Positions 7,646 to 16,638 of a DNA stretch of 29,946 nt are shown piece by piece. Below the pieces are notes generated by a model. The model searched no databases and was not told the DNA's origin. It saw only the letters and a program-made list of their open reading frames with translations. Origin of the DNA: an uncultured Clostridia bacterium (lineage in GTDB: Bacteria; Bacillota; Clostridia; Oscillospirales; Acutalibacteraceae); contig CAKZZS010000034.1 in NCBI GenBank assembly GCA_937884975.1, forward strand, positions 1 to 29,946, given 5' to 3'. The stretch's first letter is position 1; each line of letters begins with the position of its first letter. The position numbers were made by a program, and so were the translations under genes.

Positions 7646-8134
7646 ATGCTGGAACAGGAAATCGCCAGCGCGATACGATTCATTATAGACAGTACGGGCA
7701 ATCCTACGCCCTACTACCACAATATACCGCAGGATTTTCTTGTGCCGGCCGTGTACTTCCCGCCTCCTGAAATCGTTTCGGCGGGCGATGCCCTCCGCAC
7801 CTACTCGCTGGAATATAGCTGGTACGTGAAGTTTTTCCACAAGGACACACAAGGCGCGGAGGTCCTTGCGTTGGCGGCGCTTACGGCGCTGCAAGCGAGA
7901 AAGAACGTCGTGCCTCTTATCGACGGGTCAGGCAGTCTTACCGGGCGCGGATTCCGTATGCTGGACCCGGAGCTCAGGCCTCTCGAAAACGCGGCGCAGC
8001 TTACGCTTATGTGGAGAAGCCCGCGGCCGTATAACGAAGACCCAACTCAAAAAATGATGGTCTACGATTTGAATATGACCGCGAAAAGCGCTTACGAAAG
8101 CGCAGTATCTCAAATTTCCGAAACGGAGGGATAG
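7646..8134 (+). CDS. Tail terminator, XkdJ/DUF6838-like
   Basis: The 162-aa product starts at the ATG at 7646, with GAGAGGAGGAGCG upstream. Longer in-frame starts exist but would overlap the whole gp10-like gene. Features are an N-terminal helix (EIASAIRFIID), PYYHNIPQDFLVPAVYFPPPE, a WYVKFFHKD strand and WRSPRPYNED, consistent with the tail-terminator protein that caps the tube. The position before the sheath gene supports this. Confidence 0.8.
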   Translation: MLEQEIASAIRFIIDSTGNPTPYYHNIPQDFLVPAVYFPPPEIVSAGDALRTYSLEYSWYVKFFHKDTQGAEVLALAALTALQARKNVVPLIDGSGSLTGRGFRMLDPELRPLENAAQLTLMWRSPRPYNEDPTQKMMVYDLNMTAKSAYESAVSQISETEG

Positions 8135-8137
8135 CCT

Positions 8138-8410
8138 ATGAGCGAAAACAAGAAATCTAAAGCTCCTGAGCTCGCCGCTGCAGCGACGCCCGAAGCCCCT
8201 TCCGCTCCTGAGAAGCCGGCCGTTACCGAGCCGGTTTTTTCTTTGGAGAGATTAAGACGCGACTGTTTTAGAGTGTTCGGCATTACGACGAGCACCTTTG
8301 ACGCGGCGGTCTATGGGCTTACGGGCGAGTTTACCGTGAACGAGCTCCGAGAGAGAATCAAAACGTTTCAAAATACGCGGGTACTTCCCGCAGATAAAGG
8401 AGGAAAATAA
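8138..8410 (+). CDS. YqzN/YkzM-like small tail-region protein
   Basis: The 90-aa product has a low-complexity Ala/Pro-rich N-terminus (residues 1-33) followed by a short helical domain, FSLERLRRDCFRVFGITTST then LTGEFTVNELRERIKTF. This resembles YqzN/YkzM proteins encoded immediately before the sheath gene in PBSX-like phages. The function is unknown. It starts three bases after the stop of the tail terminator gene and ends three bases before the sheath start, so expression is linked. Confidence 0.65.
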   Translation: MSENKKSKAPELAAAATPEAPSAPEKPAVTEPVFSLERLRRDCFRVFGITTSTFDAAVYGLTGEFTVNELRERIKTFQNTRVLPADKGGK

Positions 8411-8413
8411 ACT

Positions 8414-9769
8414 ATGGCCGGAGGCACTTTTGACAACTTGGCCGGAAAAGTCAGGCCGGGTACCTACATCAATTTTGAAAGCACCCGTCAGGACCTCATC
8501 GGGGTCAGCCCCCGCGGAATCGTGCTTATTCCGCTTATCGGGCATGACTACGGTCCCGCGAGAGAGTTTATCACTCTGACGGCCGACTCGCCCGACGCGG
8601 CGAGGACCAAGCTGGGGTATAGCGTCTATGACACCAACGCCGATATGCTGCTTATCCGCGAGGCGTTCAAGAATTCCAGTACTATTATCGTCTATATTCC
8701 GAATCAGGGCAGCGCGGCCAGAGCTACGGCCGGCGCACTGACGGCGACCGCCCGCTACGGCGGCACCCGCGGCAACAGCCTGAAGTACACCGTTACCGCG
8801 AATCCGGTGGCCGGCTTTGACGTGACGGTTTACCTCGGCACCGAGATTGTTTCTCAGTACGAGGGACTCAGCACAATCGCGGACCTCGCCGCGCAGGACG
8901 ACCCGTGGATTGCCTTCACCGGCACCGGCAACCTTGCCGTCAATGCTGGGCAGGCCCTGTCCGGCGGCACTTCCGGCTCGCTGGTGGCCGGAGATATTAC
9001 CGCGTTCCTTGACGCGTCCGAGTCTGTCCGCTGGAACACCCTCGCATTCCCGCTCATGGCGAGCGGAGAGGAGGAGGACCCCGTTCCCGCGCTCTTTGAA
9101 GCCGTCAAGAGTAAAATCAGGTATCTCCGCGAGGAGGCCGGCAAGTACCGCAAGGCGGTCGTCGCTAACTACAGGGCCGACTACGAGGGCATTATTAACG
9201 TCACGAACAGCGTCGTCTTGACCGACGGCACCGCGCTCACAGCCGGTCAAGTGACCGCATGGGTAGCCGGCGCGGACGCGGGCGCGTCCTATGTGCAAAG
9301 CAATACCTACGCCACCTATACCGGCGCCGTGGATATTGTGGGCCAGAAGAACAACGCTGCGGCGATTGCCGCAATCAATAACGGCGAGTTTTTCTTCTCG
9401 TTCTCCGAGAACGGCGAGGTCGTTGTCGAGTATGACATTAACAGTCTTACCTCGTTCAACGCGCCGAAGGATAAGACTTACCGCAAGAATCGCGTGCTCC
9501 GCGTGTTCGATACCTTTGCGGAAAGCCTTATGCTCAACTTCCCGCCGAACAAGTACGACAATAGCCCGGTCGGCTGGGACATTATGGAGGGCGTCGGCCG
9601 TTCCATCTTGAAGCAGTTTGAGGACGCGGGCGCGCTGAAAAACGTCGACTATGACGGCGACTTTTCCGTTGACCGCGGCCGCAGCTCCGGCGACGAGACC
9701 TACTTCAACGTCGGGCTTGAGGCCGTCGACAGCTCCGAAAAGCTGTTCTTCACTATTAAAACGAGATAA
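8414..9769 (+). CDS. xkdK: Contractile tail sheath protein (XkdK-like)
   Basis: This 451-aa protein is the outer contractile layer of a myovirus tail. It opens with GGTFDNLAGKVRPGTYINFES and contains TARYGGTRGNSLKYTVTANP, the variable inserted domain, and a C-terminal region with TKYD-like NKYDNSPVGWDIMEGVGRSI and NVDYDGDFSVDRG. Length and order (before the tube gene) agree with PBSX XkdK. Its presence shows that the virion has a contractile tail. The RBS is AAAGGAGGAAA. Confidence 0.93.
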   Translation: MAGGTFDNLAGKVRPGTYINFESTRQDLIGVSPRGIVLIPLIGHDYGPAREFITLTADSPDAARTKLGYSVYDTNADMLLIREAFKNSSTIIVYIPNQGSAARATAGALTATARYGGTRGNSLKYTVTANPVAGFDVTVYLGTEIVSQYEGLSTIADLAAQDDPWIAFTGTGNLAVNAGQALSGGTSGSLVAGDITAFLDASESVRWNTLAFPLMASGEEEDPVPALFEAVKSKIRYLREEAGKYRKAVVANYRADYEGIINVTNSVVLTDGTALTAGQVTAWVAGADAGASYVQSNTYATYTGAVDIVGQKNNAAAIAAINNGEFFFSFSENGEVVVEYDINSLTSFNAPKDKTYRKNRVLRVFDTFAESLMLNFPPNKYDNSPVGWDIMEGVGRSILKQFEDAGALKNVDYDGDFSVDRGRSSGDETYFNVGLEAVDSSEKLFFTIKTR

Positions 9770-9784
9770 GGAGGGTAAAAAGCA

Positions 9785-10219
9785 ATGATTCAGGAGTATA
9801 ACAAGAGCCCTATTTCTCTCCGCGAGGGCAAAGTGTTTATTGATGGAATCGAGGTCATGGACAGCGTGACCTGCACCATCAATTTCACGCCGGAAGTATG
9901 GTCCGGCAAGCAGCTCGGCGAGCAGACCAACTCTAATCGCTGGCTCGGTTACGCTATCGCGGGCAGCATTACCCGCAGGCGCTCCACCCCGTGGCTCAAG
10001 GACGTTATTAAGAGCTATATCAAGTCGCACCGCACGCCTGAGTTTAAGATTCAGGGCATTATGAACGACCAGAATAGCGATTATTACGCCGACAACGGCA
10101 GCGACCTTGTGACGGCGGTCGGCTGCGTTCTTACCGGCGACCTGCCCTTGACTCGTCTGGACAGCGCCGGCGAAATCGTCGACGACGTTATCAATTTCAG
10201 CGCGAAGGACATCGTATAA
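9785..10219 (+). CDS. xkdM: Tail tube protein (XkdM-like)
   Basis: The 144-aa inner tube protein opens with IQEYNKSPISLREGKVFIDG. It has VTCTINFTPEVWSGKQLGEQ and the GYAIAGSITRRRSTPW strand typical of XkdM, a fold shared with Hcp and gp19-like tubes. It follows the sheath by 15 bases with RBS AAGGAGGGTAAAAAGCA. A short GC hairpin follows the stop. Confidence 0.92.
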   Translation: MIQEYNKSPISLREGKVFIDGIEVMDSVTCTINFTPEVWSGKQLGEQTNSNRWLGYAIAGSITRRRSTPWLKDVIKSYIKSHRTPEFKIQGIMNDQNSDYYADNGSDLVTAVGCVLTGDLPLTRLDSAGEIVDDVINFSAKDIV

Positions 10220-10221
10220 AC

Positions 10222-10237
10222 CGGCGCGTTTGCGCCG
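10222..10237 (+). other. GC hairpin between tube and chaperone genes
   Basis: CGGCGC, a GTTT loop and GCGCCG lie just after the tube stop codon. No T-run follows, so it is not a normal terminator. It could protect the tube mRNA end or trim expression of the chaperone, which is needed in much smaller amount. Confidence 0.5.
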
Positions 10238-10262
10238 CAATCAGTAAAGGAGGAATTACCTT

Positions 10263-10748
10263 ATGGCACCACAGAAAAGAGACCTCAGAATTTTCATGCG
10301 CGAATCTGCGAAGACGGAGGAAATCGTTACCGTTCCCGGGCCCGATTCCATCAAGGACGAGAACGGTAATCCCGTTATGCTGGAGATTAAGGTCCTCAGC
10401 AACGAGACCATTCAGAAAATCAACGACAACTACAAGCGCAAGAGTATTGCCGTTGACAAGAAGGGCACGCCGTACATCGCGAACGGCGAGGTCGCGTTCC
10501 GCGTGGAGCGCGATAACGTCAAGGCCTCTCAGCACATTATCGCCGAGGCCCTTGTCTACCCCGACCTGAAGGACCCTGAGCTTATGGCGTTTTTCAACTG
10601 CAACGATATTGCGGAAATGCCGCTTAAGGTTTTCCCGCGCGCCGACGAGTACGCACAGGTAAGCCGCGCCGTAATGGTCGCGCTGGGTCTTGCCAGCGAA
10701 CCGGAGCAGGAGGAGCAGAATCGCACGCTTGACGAGGTAAAAAACTAA
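10263..10748 (+). CDS. xkdN: Tail assembly chaperone, short form (XkdN-like)
   Basis: The 161-aa product matches XkdN-type tail assembly chaperones (analogues of lambda gpG). These bind the tape measure protein while the tube polymerises. Recognisable segments are KVLSNETIQKINDNYKRKS, VAFRVERDNVKASQHIIAEA and DLKDPELMAFFNCND. It ends with a slippery heptamer just before the TAA, from which a longer product can be made. RBS AAAGGAGGAATTACCTT. Confidence 0.88.
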   Translation: MAPQKRDLRIFMRESAKTEEIVTVPGPDSIKDENGNPVMLEIKVLSNETIQKINDNYKRKSIAVDKKGTPYIANGEVAFRVERDNVKASQHIIAEALVYPDLKDPELMAFFNCNDIAEMPLKVFPRADEYAQVSRAVMVALGLASEPEQEEQNRTLDEVKN

Positions 10749-10933
10749 TAGCCGACCGGGGCTCAGAGGCATATTGGGCGCACGTCTTATGGCAGCGCCA
10801 CAATTTGCCGATGGAAACGTTTCTCGAATGGCCGTGGCAAAAACGCCTCGCGTATATCGCGAGCGAGCAATATGAGAACGAGCACCCGGTGCGGCGGGAT
10901 TCATTAAGATTTAAGGCGAAAGGAGGCGGCTAA
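10263..10933 (+). CDS. Tail assembly chaperone, -1 frameshift extended form
   Basis: If ribosomes slip back one base on A AAA AAC at 10739-10745, translation avoids the TAA at 10746 and continues for 62 codons (from CTA at 10745) to the TAA at 10931. The product is about 223 aa. The added part, LIADRGSEAYWAHVLWQRHN then LPMETFLEWPWQKRLAYIAS, has the Trp-rich, helical look of the T extension (gpGT in lambda, E' in P2). The downstream frame has no start with an RBS of its own before it, and it fills exactly the 185 bases to the tape measure gene. This is strong evidence for programmed frameshifting. Confidence 0.88.
10739..10745 (+). promoter_or_regulatory. Slippery heptamer A AAA AAC for -1 frameshift
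   Basis: The X XXY YYZ heptamer is in the correct zero-frame phase (GTA AAA AAC TAA) and lies directly before the stop codon of the chaperone. The stop and following TAG are both bypassed in the -1 frame. Confidence 0.88.
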
Positions 10934-10935
10934 GC

Positions 10936-13900
10936 ATGGCGGTTTTATCCGCGATATTTAGGGGCACAGACGAAATAAGCTCGGTTTTCGAGCGTATGGC
11001 GGACGCCGGCGCGCAAGCGGTCGACCAGTGGGATTCTGCAAGCGCCGCGGCGAGCAACGCCTTTGAGCAAGCGGCGTCTGGGGCTGAAACGGCGGCGAAA
11101 GCTATGGAAGACGCCGCCTCCTCTGCCGACCATTGGACCGACGCGGTGGGCAACTACGACAAAGCCGCTATGGAGGCGATTTATTCCACTGAGGAGCTTG
11201 TCGAGCTCGGCTATAAGACCGAGGACGCGCTTACCGCTCAGGCAAAAGCGACCGAAGAATCAACGAGCGCATTTGAAAAGAGCTTGCAGGTGACAGAGGA
11301 CTTTAAGGCGGCTACGGCCGAATTAGAAGCCGAGCTGGAGGAGCTGCAAAACGCCTATATCGGCACGGCGATTCAGTACGGCAAGAATTCCGAAGAAGCG
11401 CAGGCCTTAAAGAAAGAAATCGGCGAGCTCTCTAAGGTTATCGAGCAAAATAAGAAAGAATTCGCGGACCTCGAAAAAGAGGCCGGCAAAACCGGCGATA
11501 GCGTGGAAGACTCTATTAAGACGATTCAGTCCGCGCTCGCTGCGGCGGGTATTGCGAAGCTCGTCAACGAGATAACGGAAGCCGTTATGGAGATGGCGAA
11601 CGAATTTTCTGACGCCTCCGCGGTGGTCGCGAAAGCGACCGGCACGACGGGCGACACGCTTGACGACCTCAATAAGTCCATGATGAACGTGTATGCGACG
11701 GCGAAAACGGACGACCTATCTTCCGTCGCCGGCGCCATTGGCGAAATAAATACGAGGCTCGGTTTACAGGGTCCCGAGCTCGACCATGTGACGTCCCTCT
11801 TTATGGACTATTCGCAAATAACGGGGAGCGAAGTCGTCGGCGCGGTCCAGAGCGTAACGAAGGTTATGAAAAACTGGAACGTCGACATCGCGGACACCGA
11901 AAGTCTGCTTGACAAGCTCTCCGCCGCCGGTCAAATGTCCGGCATTTCTGTTGACACCCTGAGCAACATGGTGGTCCAGAACAAGGCTACCTTGCAGCAG
12001 CTCGGGTACAGCTTAGACGAGAGTATCGCGCTCCTGTCTATGTTCGAGTATGAAGGCCTTAACGCGTCCTCGATTATGATGGGATTCCGCTCGGCCGTGA
12101 CGAATTTCTCGAATGACGGCAAGGACGCGGCCACGGCTATGCAGGAAGTCATTGACGAAATCGCGAACATGGCTGACGAAAGCGAAGCGACCTCCCTCGC
12201 GATTGAGACGTTCGGGAGCCGCGCCGGCGCCGAGCTCGCCTTTGCGATTCGCAATGGCAAATTCGAGATTCAGGACTGGACCGCGGCAATCAGCGCTTCG
12301 GAAGGTACGCTCAGCTCTACGGCGGACGCGGCTACGACCCTTGAGGAAAAATGGACGCAGGCCTCGAATAGTATTAAAACCGCGTTTTCGTCCGTTGTGA
12401 CACCCGCGGTCGACGGCGTATCGTCCGCCTTTGCGGGTATAGTCGAGAAAATCGGCGACTTCTTGCAGAAGCACCCCGCTCTCACGACGGCATTGAGTAT
12501 TTTGGCCGGCGTCGTTACGGCGGTTACGGTCGCGCTCGGAGCGCTCCTTGCGGTATTCGCCCTCAAGATGGCGATTCTCCCGATTCTTACGGGAGAGGTC
12601 ACCGTTTTCGGCGTCGCGCTCAATACGGCCATCTGGCCTATTACGCTTATCGTCGCAGGTATCGCCGCGCTCGTCGCGATTGCAGCCGTGCTTATCAATA
12701 CGCTCGGCTCAGTAAACGACGAGACCGAGGGCATGACCGCGGTGACCCGAGCGCAATATTACGAGCTGCAAGACCTTAACGCGGAATACGAAGAAGCGTG
12801 CGAGCAGTACGGCGAAACTTCTGAGCAAGCGCTGCGGCTCAAGTATCAGGTCGACGACCTCTCCAGCGCGTTTGAATCCAACCGGCAGACTTTGGAGGAA
12901 TTTAACGCCGAGGTCGATGCCCTTTGCGAAAGCACGCATAAGCTGACCGACGACTTTAATTCCGCTCTTACCGAAATTAAGGTCAACGAAGTCGGCTCGC
13001 TCGCCCTCATTCAGAAATATGAGGACTTGGCAACGAAGTCCAACCGGACCGCCGTCGAGGAGCAGGCCCTTGAAGCGGTTACAAAGAAACTGTCCCAGAG
13101 TTACCCCGAGCTGACGGCCCAGCTTGACAGCGCGACCCTGAGCGTCGACGACTATGTAAGCGCCATGAGGCGCGCCGCTGAGCAGCAGGCCAACGAGCAG
13201 CGACAGCAGCAAGCGCAAGAGACCTACGTCGAAGCCTTGCAGAAGCGCGCCGAGCTTACCGAGGAATTGGAGAAGGCGCAAGCCAACTATAACGCCGAGC
13301 TCGAAGCCCATAACATGGTTTGGGACGAGGCCATGGGAACCTACTCTAACGGTTGGTACACGGCCGATAGCCCGTGGGCCGCATGGACGACGGACCTCGA
13401 CGACTACAAGAACGCGCTTGACGAGCTGACCGCCGCGCAGGCCGAGAACGAGGCGACAATCGCTCAAATCGAGGAAGGCTGGGCGGCAATCGCCGAGGCC
13501 GAGGCCGAAGCGAAAGACGAGACCATAACGTGGGAGGAAGCCGCGGCGACCGCCTATGAAAACGTCCGGGAGCGGGTCGAGGAGCTTTGCGCCGCGTATG
13601 ATGAAGCCTATGAGTCCGCGGTCGCGAGCTTTGAAGGCCAGTTTGGCCTGTTTGACCAAGCCTCCATGGAAAGCGAAGAATACATGAACGCCACCGTGGC
13701 GAACGCGCAAGCGGCTCTTGACAGTCAGCTCGCATATTGGGAAAGCTACGGCGCGAACATCGAGACCCTGAAAAATACTTCTGCTTCCGACCTCGGTATC
13801 ACTCAGGAAAATTACGAAGCCCTAATGGCCTATGCACAGGACGGCAGCGAACAGGCGGCCGGCCTTGCGGCAAGTATGGCCGAAGCAATCGAGGCCGGAG

Positions 13901-14619
13901 ACACGGAAGCCATCGCGGCCCTTGCGAATACGGTCGGAGAAGTCACCGCGAAGCAACAGGAAATCGCTGCGGCGACGGCTGACTGGAAGACCAACTTTAC
14001 CGCTGAAATGGACGCGATTCAGCAGGAAATGCAGTCGACTATTGACGGCATGGACCTGAGCGCGGAAGCTACGGCCGCCGCAACGTCGACCATAAACAGC
14101 TACGCCGATTCTATAAGGGCCGGTAAGGGGGGCGCAGTTGCGGCAGCTCAGGAAGTCGCGGCGGCCGTCTCTGCGGCTCTCGCGGCGGCGAACGCGACAA
14201 TCAATGTTCGGGTCAATACCGCGGGCGTAAGTCAAGGTTACGCTTCCGGCACTGAGTCCGCCATTCGCGGCGTGGCTCTCGTCGGTGAGGAAGGTCCCGA
14301 GCTCGTGTACTTCAACGGCGGCGAGCAGGTTTACACGGCGGACGAAACAAATCAAATTTTGGCGCGCTCCGTTGACCGGCACGTTACCGTAAGTGCGGAT
14401 GATTCCAGCGAAGTCGAGCCGAGCGAGCGCGAGGTCGTCTATTCCTCCACCGAGGAAAAGAAAATCACGCTCGACATAAACGGCACCGGCGAGCTTGACG
14501 TCACAGGCGCGGACGAGGAAACAGTATGGGAAATCGTTTCTCCGAGACTGAAAGACGCGTTTATGGGTATCGTGCGCGCCGAGATATTCGAGGAAGGAGA
14601 CCGCGCCTATGCCTTCTAA
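10936..14619 (+). CDS. xkdO: Tape measure protein (XkdO-like)
   Basis: At 1227 aa this is the largest gene and sets tail length. It follows the chaperone pair, as in all such phages. It is mostly Ala/Glu-rich coiled coil. Residues 60-210 are heptad-rich. Residues about 230-470 hold the tape-measure domain (VAKATGTTGDTLDDLNKSMM, MSGISVDTLSNMVVQNKATL, FGSRAGAELAFAIRNG). Residues about 511-590 are very hydrophobic (ALSILAGVVTAVTVALGALL and TLIVAGIAALVAIAAVLI) and would be membrane-active on DNA entry. The C-terminal LVGEEGPELVYFNGGEQVYT motif is a common ending of tape measure proteins. RBS AAAGGAGGCGGC; it overlaps the next gene by 11 bases. Confidence 0.93.
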   Translation: MAVLSAIFRGTDEISSVFERMADAGAQAVDQWDSASAAASNAFEQAASGAETAAKAMEDAASSADHWTDAVGNYDKAAMEAIYSTEELVELGYKTEDALTAQAKATEESTSAFEKSLQVTEDFKAATAELEAELEELQNAYIGTAIQYGKNSEEAQALKKEIGELSKVIEQNKKEFADLEKEAGKTGDSVEDSIKTIQSALAAAGIAKLVNEITEAVMEMANEFSDASAVVAKATGTTGDTLDDLNKSMMNVYATAKTDDLSSVAGAIGEINTRLGLQGPELDHVTSLFMDYSQITGSEVVGAVQSVTKVMKNWNVDIADTESLLDKLSAAGQMSGISVDTLSNMVVQNKATLQQLGYSLDESIALLSMFEYEGLNASSIMMGFRSAVTNFSNDGKDAATAMQEVIDEIANMADESEATSLAIETFGSRAGAELAFAIRNGKFEIQDWTAAISASEGTLSSTADAATTLEEKWTQASNSIKTAFSSVVTPAVDGVSSAFAGIVEKIGDFLQKHPALTTALSILAGVVTAVTVALGALLAVFALKMAILPILTGEVTVFGVALNTAIWPITLIVAGIAALVAIAAVLINTLGSVNDETEGMTAVTRAQYYELQDLNAEYEEACEQYGETSEQALRLKYQVDDLSSAFESNRQTLEEFNAEVDALCESTHKLTDDFNSALTEIKVNEVGSLALIQKYEDLATKSNRTAVEEQALEAVTKKLSQSYPELTAQLDSATLSVDDYVSAMRRAAEQQANEQRQQQAQETYVEALQKRAELTEELEKAQANYNAELEAHNMVWDEAMGTYSNGWYTADSPWAAWTTDLDDYKNALDELTAAQAENEATIAQIEEGWAAIAEAEAEAKDETITWEEAAATAYENVRERVEELCAAYDEAYESAVASFEGQFGLFDQASMESEEYMNATVANAQAALDSQLAYWESYGANIETLKNTSASDLGITQENYEALMAYAQDGSEQAAGLAASMAEAIEAGDTEAIAALANTVGEVTAKQQEIAAATADWKTNFTAEMDAIQQEMQSTIDGMDLSAEATAAATSTINSYADSIRAGKGGAVAAAQEVAAAVSAALAAANATINVRVNTAGVSQGYASGTESAIRGVALVGEEGPELVYFNGGEQVYTADETNQILARSVDRHVTVSADDSSEVEPSEREVVYSSTEEKKITLDINGTGELDVTGADEETVWEIVSPRLKDAFMGIVRAEIFEEGDRAYAF

Positions 14620-15271
14620 ATACCAAATGTGGCTCACGTATAACGGGGAAAAGGAAAAGCTCCGATTCCCCGTTTTACCTGAGGAAATCAATATACGAAA
14701 AGGGCTTGCAAGCAAAAGCGTAGATATTCAGGGGCTTGGCGAGGTCGTTATCATGCAGGACCCCGAGGCCATCACTATATCGTTCAGCAGCTTTTTCCCC
14801 GCTACCCCTTTTCCCGGCGTACAGTTTGAGGAGCTGACGCCGCCGTCAGACCTGAAGGATAAAATCACGGTTTGGCAGAAAAGCGATAAGCCCGTTCACT
14901 TTATCGTGACCGGCACGACGATAAACCTCTATTGCGTTATTACGGACTTCAACTATTCCGAAAAGGGCGGCGACGTTGGCTCCTTGCATTATACGCTCTC
15001 GCTCAAGGAATACAAAGAAGTGCACGCGAGACAAGTTAAAATCGACACGCAGGCAAAAAAGGCGACCGTTCCCGCTGAGACGCCCGCGCGCACCGACAAC
15101 CGAGCTCAGGAAAAGACTTACACGGTCAAAAGCGGCGACTGCCTTTGGAGCATTGCGGCGAAGTATCTGGGCTCGGGTAGCAGGTATCCGGAAATCGTAA
15201 AGCTCAACTCGGACAAAATCAAGAATCCTAACTTGATTTACGCCGGGCAGGTTTTGAGGTTGCCGGATTGA
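14609..15271 (+). CDS. xkdP: LysM baseplate/tail protein (XkdP-like)
   Basis: The 220-aa product has an N-terminal region (MPSKYQMWLTYNGEKEKLRF, VDIQGLGEVVI, ISFSSFFPATPFPG) characteristic of XkdP and a C-terminal LysM domain at about residues 171-219: TYTVKSGDCLWSIAAKYLG, then IVKLNSDKIKNPNLIYAGQ. XkdP links tube end and baseplate hub, and LysM contacts peptidoglycan. It overlaps the tape measure gene by 11 bases and the next gene by four, showing tight coupling. Confidence 0.9.
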   Translation: MPSKYQMWLTYNGEKEKLRFPVLPEEINIRKGLASKSVDIQGLGEVVIMQDPEAITISFSSFFPATPFPGVQFEELTPPSDLKDKITVWQKSDKPVHFIVTGTTINLYCVITDFNYSEKGGDVGSLHYTLSLKEYKEVHARQVKIDTQAKKATVPAETPARTDNRAQEKTYTVKSGDCLWSIAAKYLGSGSRYPEIVKLNSDKIKNPNLIYAGQVLRLPD

Positions 15272-16515
15272 CCGCGAACGCGAAGCTCATCGTCGTCAAG
15301 GAAGGAACGGCCTACGACATGAGCAATCTCGTGTCCAAAGTCGTATGGTCCGGTCGCAAAGGCTCGTCGGCTCGGACGCTCCAAGTCGAATTTATCGACG
15401 ACGACGGCTACAAACATGACCGGACGGGTATCGACGTCGAGCAGGGCCATCAGTGTATCTTTTACTGGAAAAACGAGGAGCTGTTCCGCGGGATATTCAT
15501 GCGGCAATCTCAGTCCGGCAAAAAGAGGATAAGCCTGAAAGCCTATGACCTCGGTATCTACCTCGCGAACAACAAGGACACGTTTAACTACACGAACAAA
15601 AAGGCCTCCGAGATTTTCACGGATTGCTGCACGCGATTCGGCATTCCATACAGCGGCATAGCTGACACGGCGTATAAAATCCCGGAGCTACCTAAGCCTA
15701 AGACGACGGCGTGGGACGCTATCGCGGATGCCTTGAGCCTTACCTTTGAGGCGACCGGCATACGCTACTACCCCGTTTGCAAGGGCGGACAAATGAGCCT
15801 TATCGAACGCCGAGAGAATATCCTTCAATGGGTAATCGAAACTGGCGTAAACTTGCAAGACTACACTCTGACAAAAAGCGTCGAGGACATTAAGACCCGC
15901 GTTAAGCTCCTGTCCAAAGAGGGTACGGTGCTCGCGGAGGCGTCCGACTCAGCCATTGAGAAAAAGCTGGGTATTTTTCAGGAGGTCGTGCAGGTCAAAG
16001 ACGAAATGAATTCGGCGCAGCTTACCGAGCTCGTCAATTCGACGCTTGCCGAAAGCAGCAAGCCGGTAAACTCTCTTACCGTTTCGGCGCTTGGACTTCC
16101 TGAAGTAATAACGGGCGTCGGCGTGTTCGTTATCGTCAAGCCGCTCGGAATTTCTAAGACCTATTACGTCGAGGAGGACACGCACACCTTTGAGGGACCG
16201 CACCACAGCATGAGCTTGAAGCTCAGCCTCGCGGGCGACCTGTCCGTCGAGAAACAGGAGCAAAAGGAAAGCGCCTCCTCGGGAGGAGAAATCGCGGCCG
16301 GCGATACCGTCAGCTTCGCGGGCGGGTATCACTACGTAAGCTCGACAGCGGGCAGCCCTACGGGCGGCGCGCGCAAAGCGGGGCTTGCGAAATGTACCCT
16401 TGTTGCGAAAGGTGCGAAACACCCCTACCATCTTATCGGCGGCGCCTATACGAACGTCGACGGAAACAGCAATGTATACGGCTGGGTGGACGCCGACACG
16501 GTAAGCAAAGCATAA
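15268..16515 (+). CDS. xkdQ: Baseplate hub protein (XkdQ-like) with wall-binding tail
   Basis: The TTG start at 15268 overlaps the previous stop as TTGA. The 415-aa product resembles XkdQ/YqbQ hub proteins (gp27/gpD-like): VVWSGRKGSSARTLQVEFID, LKAYDLGIYLANNKDTFNY, CTRFGIPYSGIADT, and LSLTFEATGIRYYP. The last ~70 residues (GDTVSFAGGYHYVSS, AKCTLVAKGAKHPYHLIGG, VYGWVDADTV) form an SH3-like module that is closely similar to the one in the endolysin at 24414. So the baseplate hub and lysin share a cell-wall binding module. No good alternative ATG start with an RBS is visible; the initiation codon has moderate certainty. Confidence 0.87.
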   Translation: MTANAKLIVVKEGTAYDMSNLVSKVVWSGRKGSSARTLQVEFIDDDGYKHDRTGIDVEQGHQCIFYWKNEELFRGIFMRQSQSGKKRISLKAYDLGIYLANNKDTFNYTNKKASEIFTDCCTRFGIPYSGIADTAYKIPELPKPKTTAWDAIADALSLTFEATGIRYYPVCKGGQMSLIERRENILQWVIETGVNLQDYTLTKSVEDIKTRVKLLSKEGTVLAEASDSAIEKKLGIFQEVVQVKDEMNSAQLTELVNSTLAESSKPVNSLTVSALGLPEVITGVGVFVIVKPLGISKTYYVEEDTHTFEGPHHSMSLKLSLAGDLSVEKQEQKESASSGGEIAAGDTVSFAGGYHYVSSTAGSPTGGARKAGLAKCTLVAKGAKHPYHLIGGAYTNVDGNSNVYGWVDADTVSKA

Positions 16516-16540
16516 AACAGTCCAGAACAAGCCCAGAATC

Positions 16541-16608
16541 TCCCATATCGCGTTTTTATGTTTTAGGAGGATAAGTATAAGCCTGAGCCATAAAAACGCG
16601 ATACAGGA
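16541..16608 (-). repeat. Hairpin element B (inverted partner of 3123-3190)
   Basis: A perfect 15-bp stem (TATCGCGTTTTTATG at 16546-16560 with CATAAAAACGCGATA at 16589-16603) has a 28-base loop. The outer parts (TCCCA and CAGGA) pair better as RNA on the - strand (G-U) than on the + strand (A/C mismatches). Read from the - strand its arms equal those of element A. It lies in the 123-base gap before the DUF2577 gene. Confidence 0.7.
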
Positions 16609-16638
16609 GACCGTGGAGCTTAGAAAGGAGGCGAGGGC

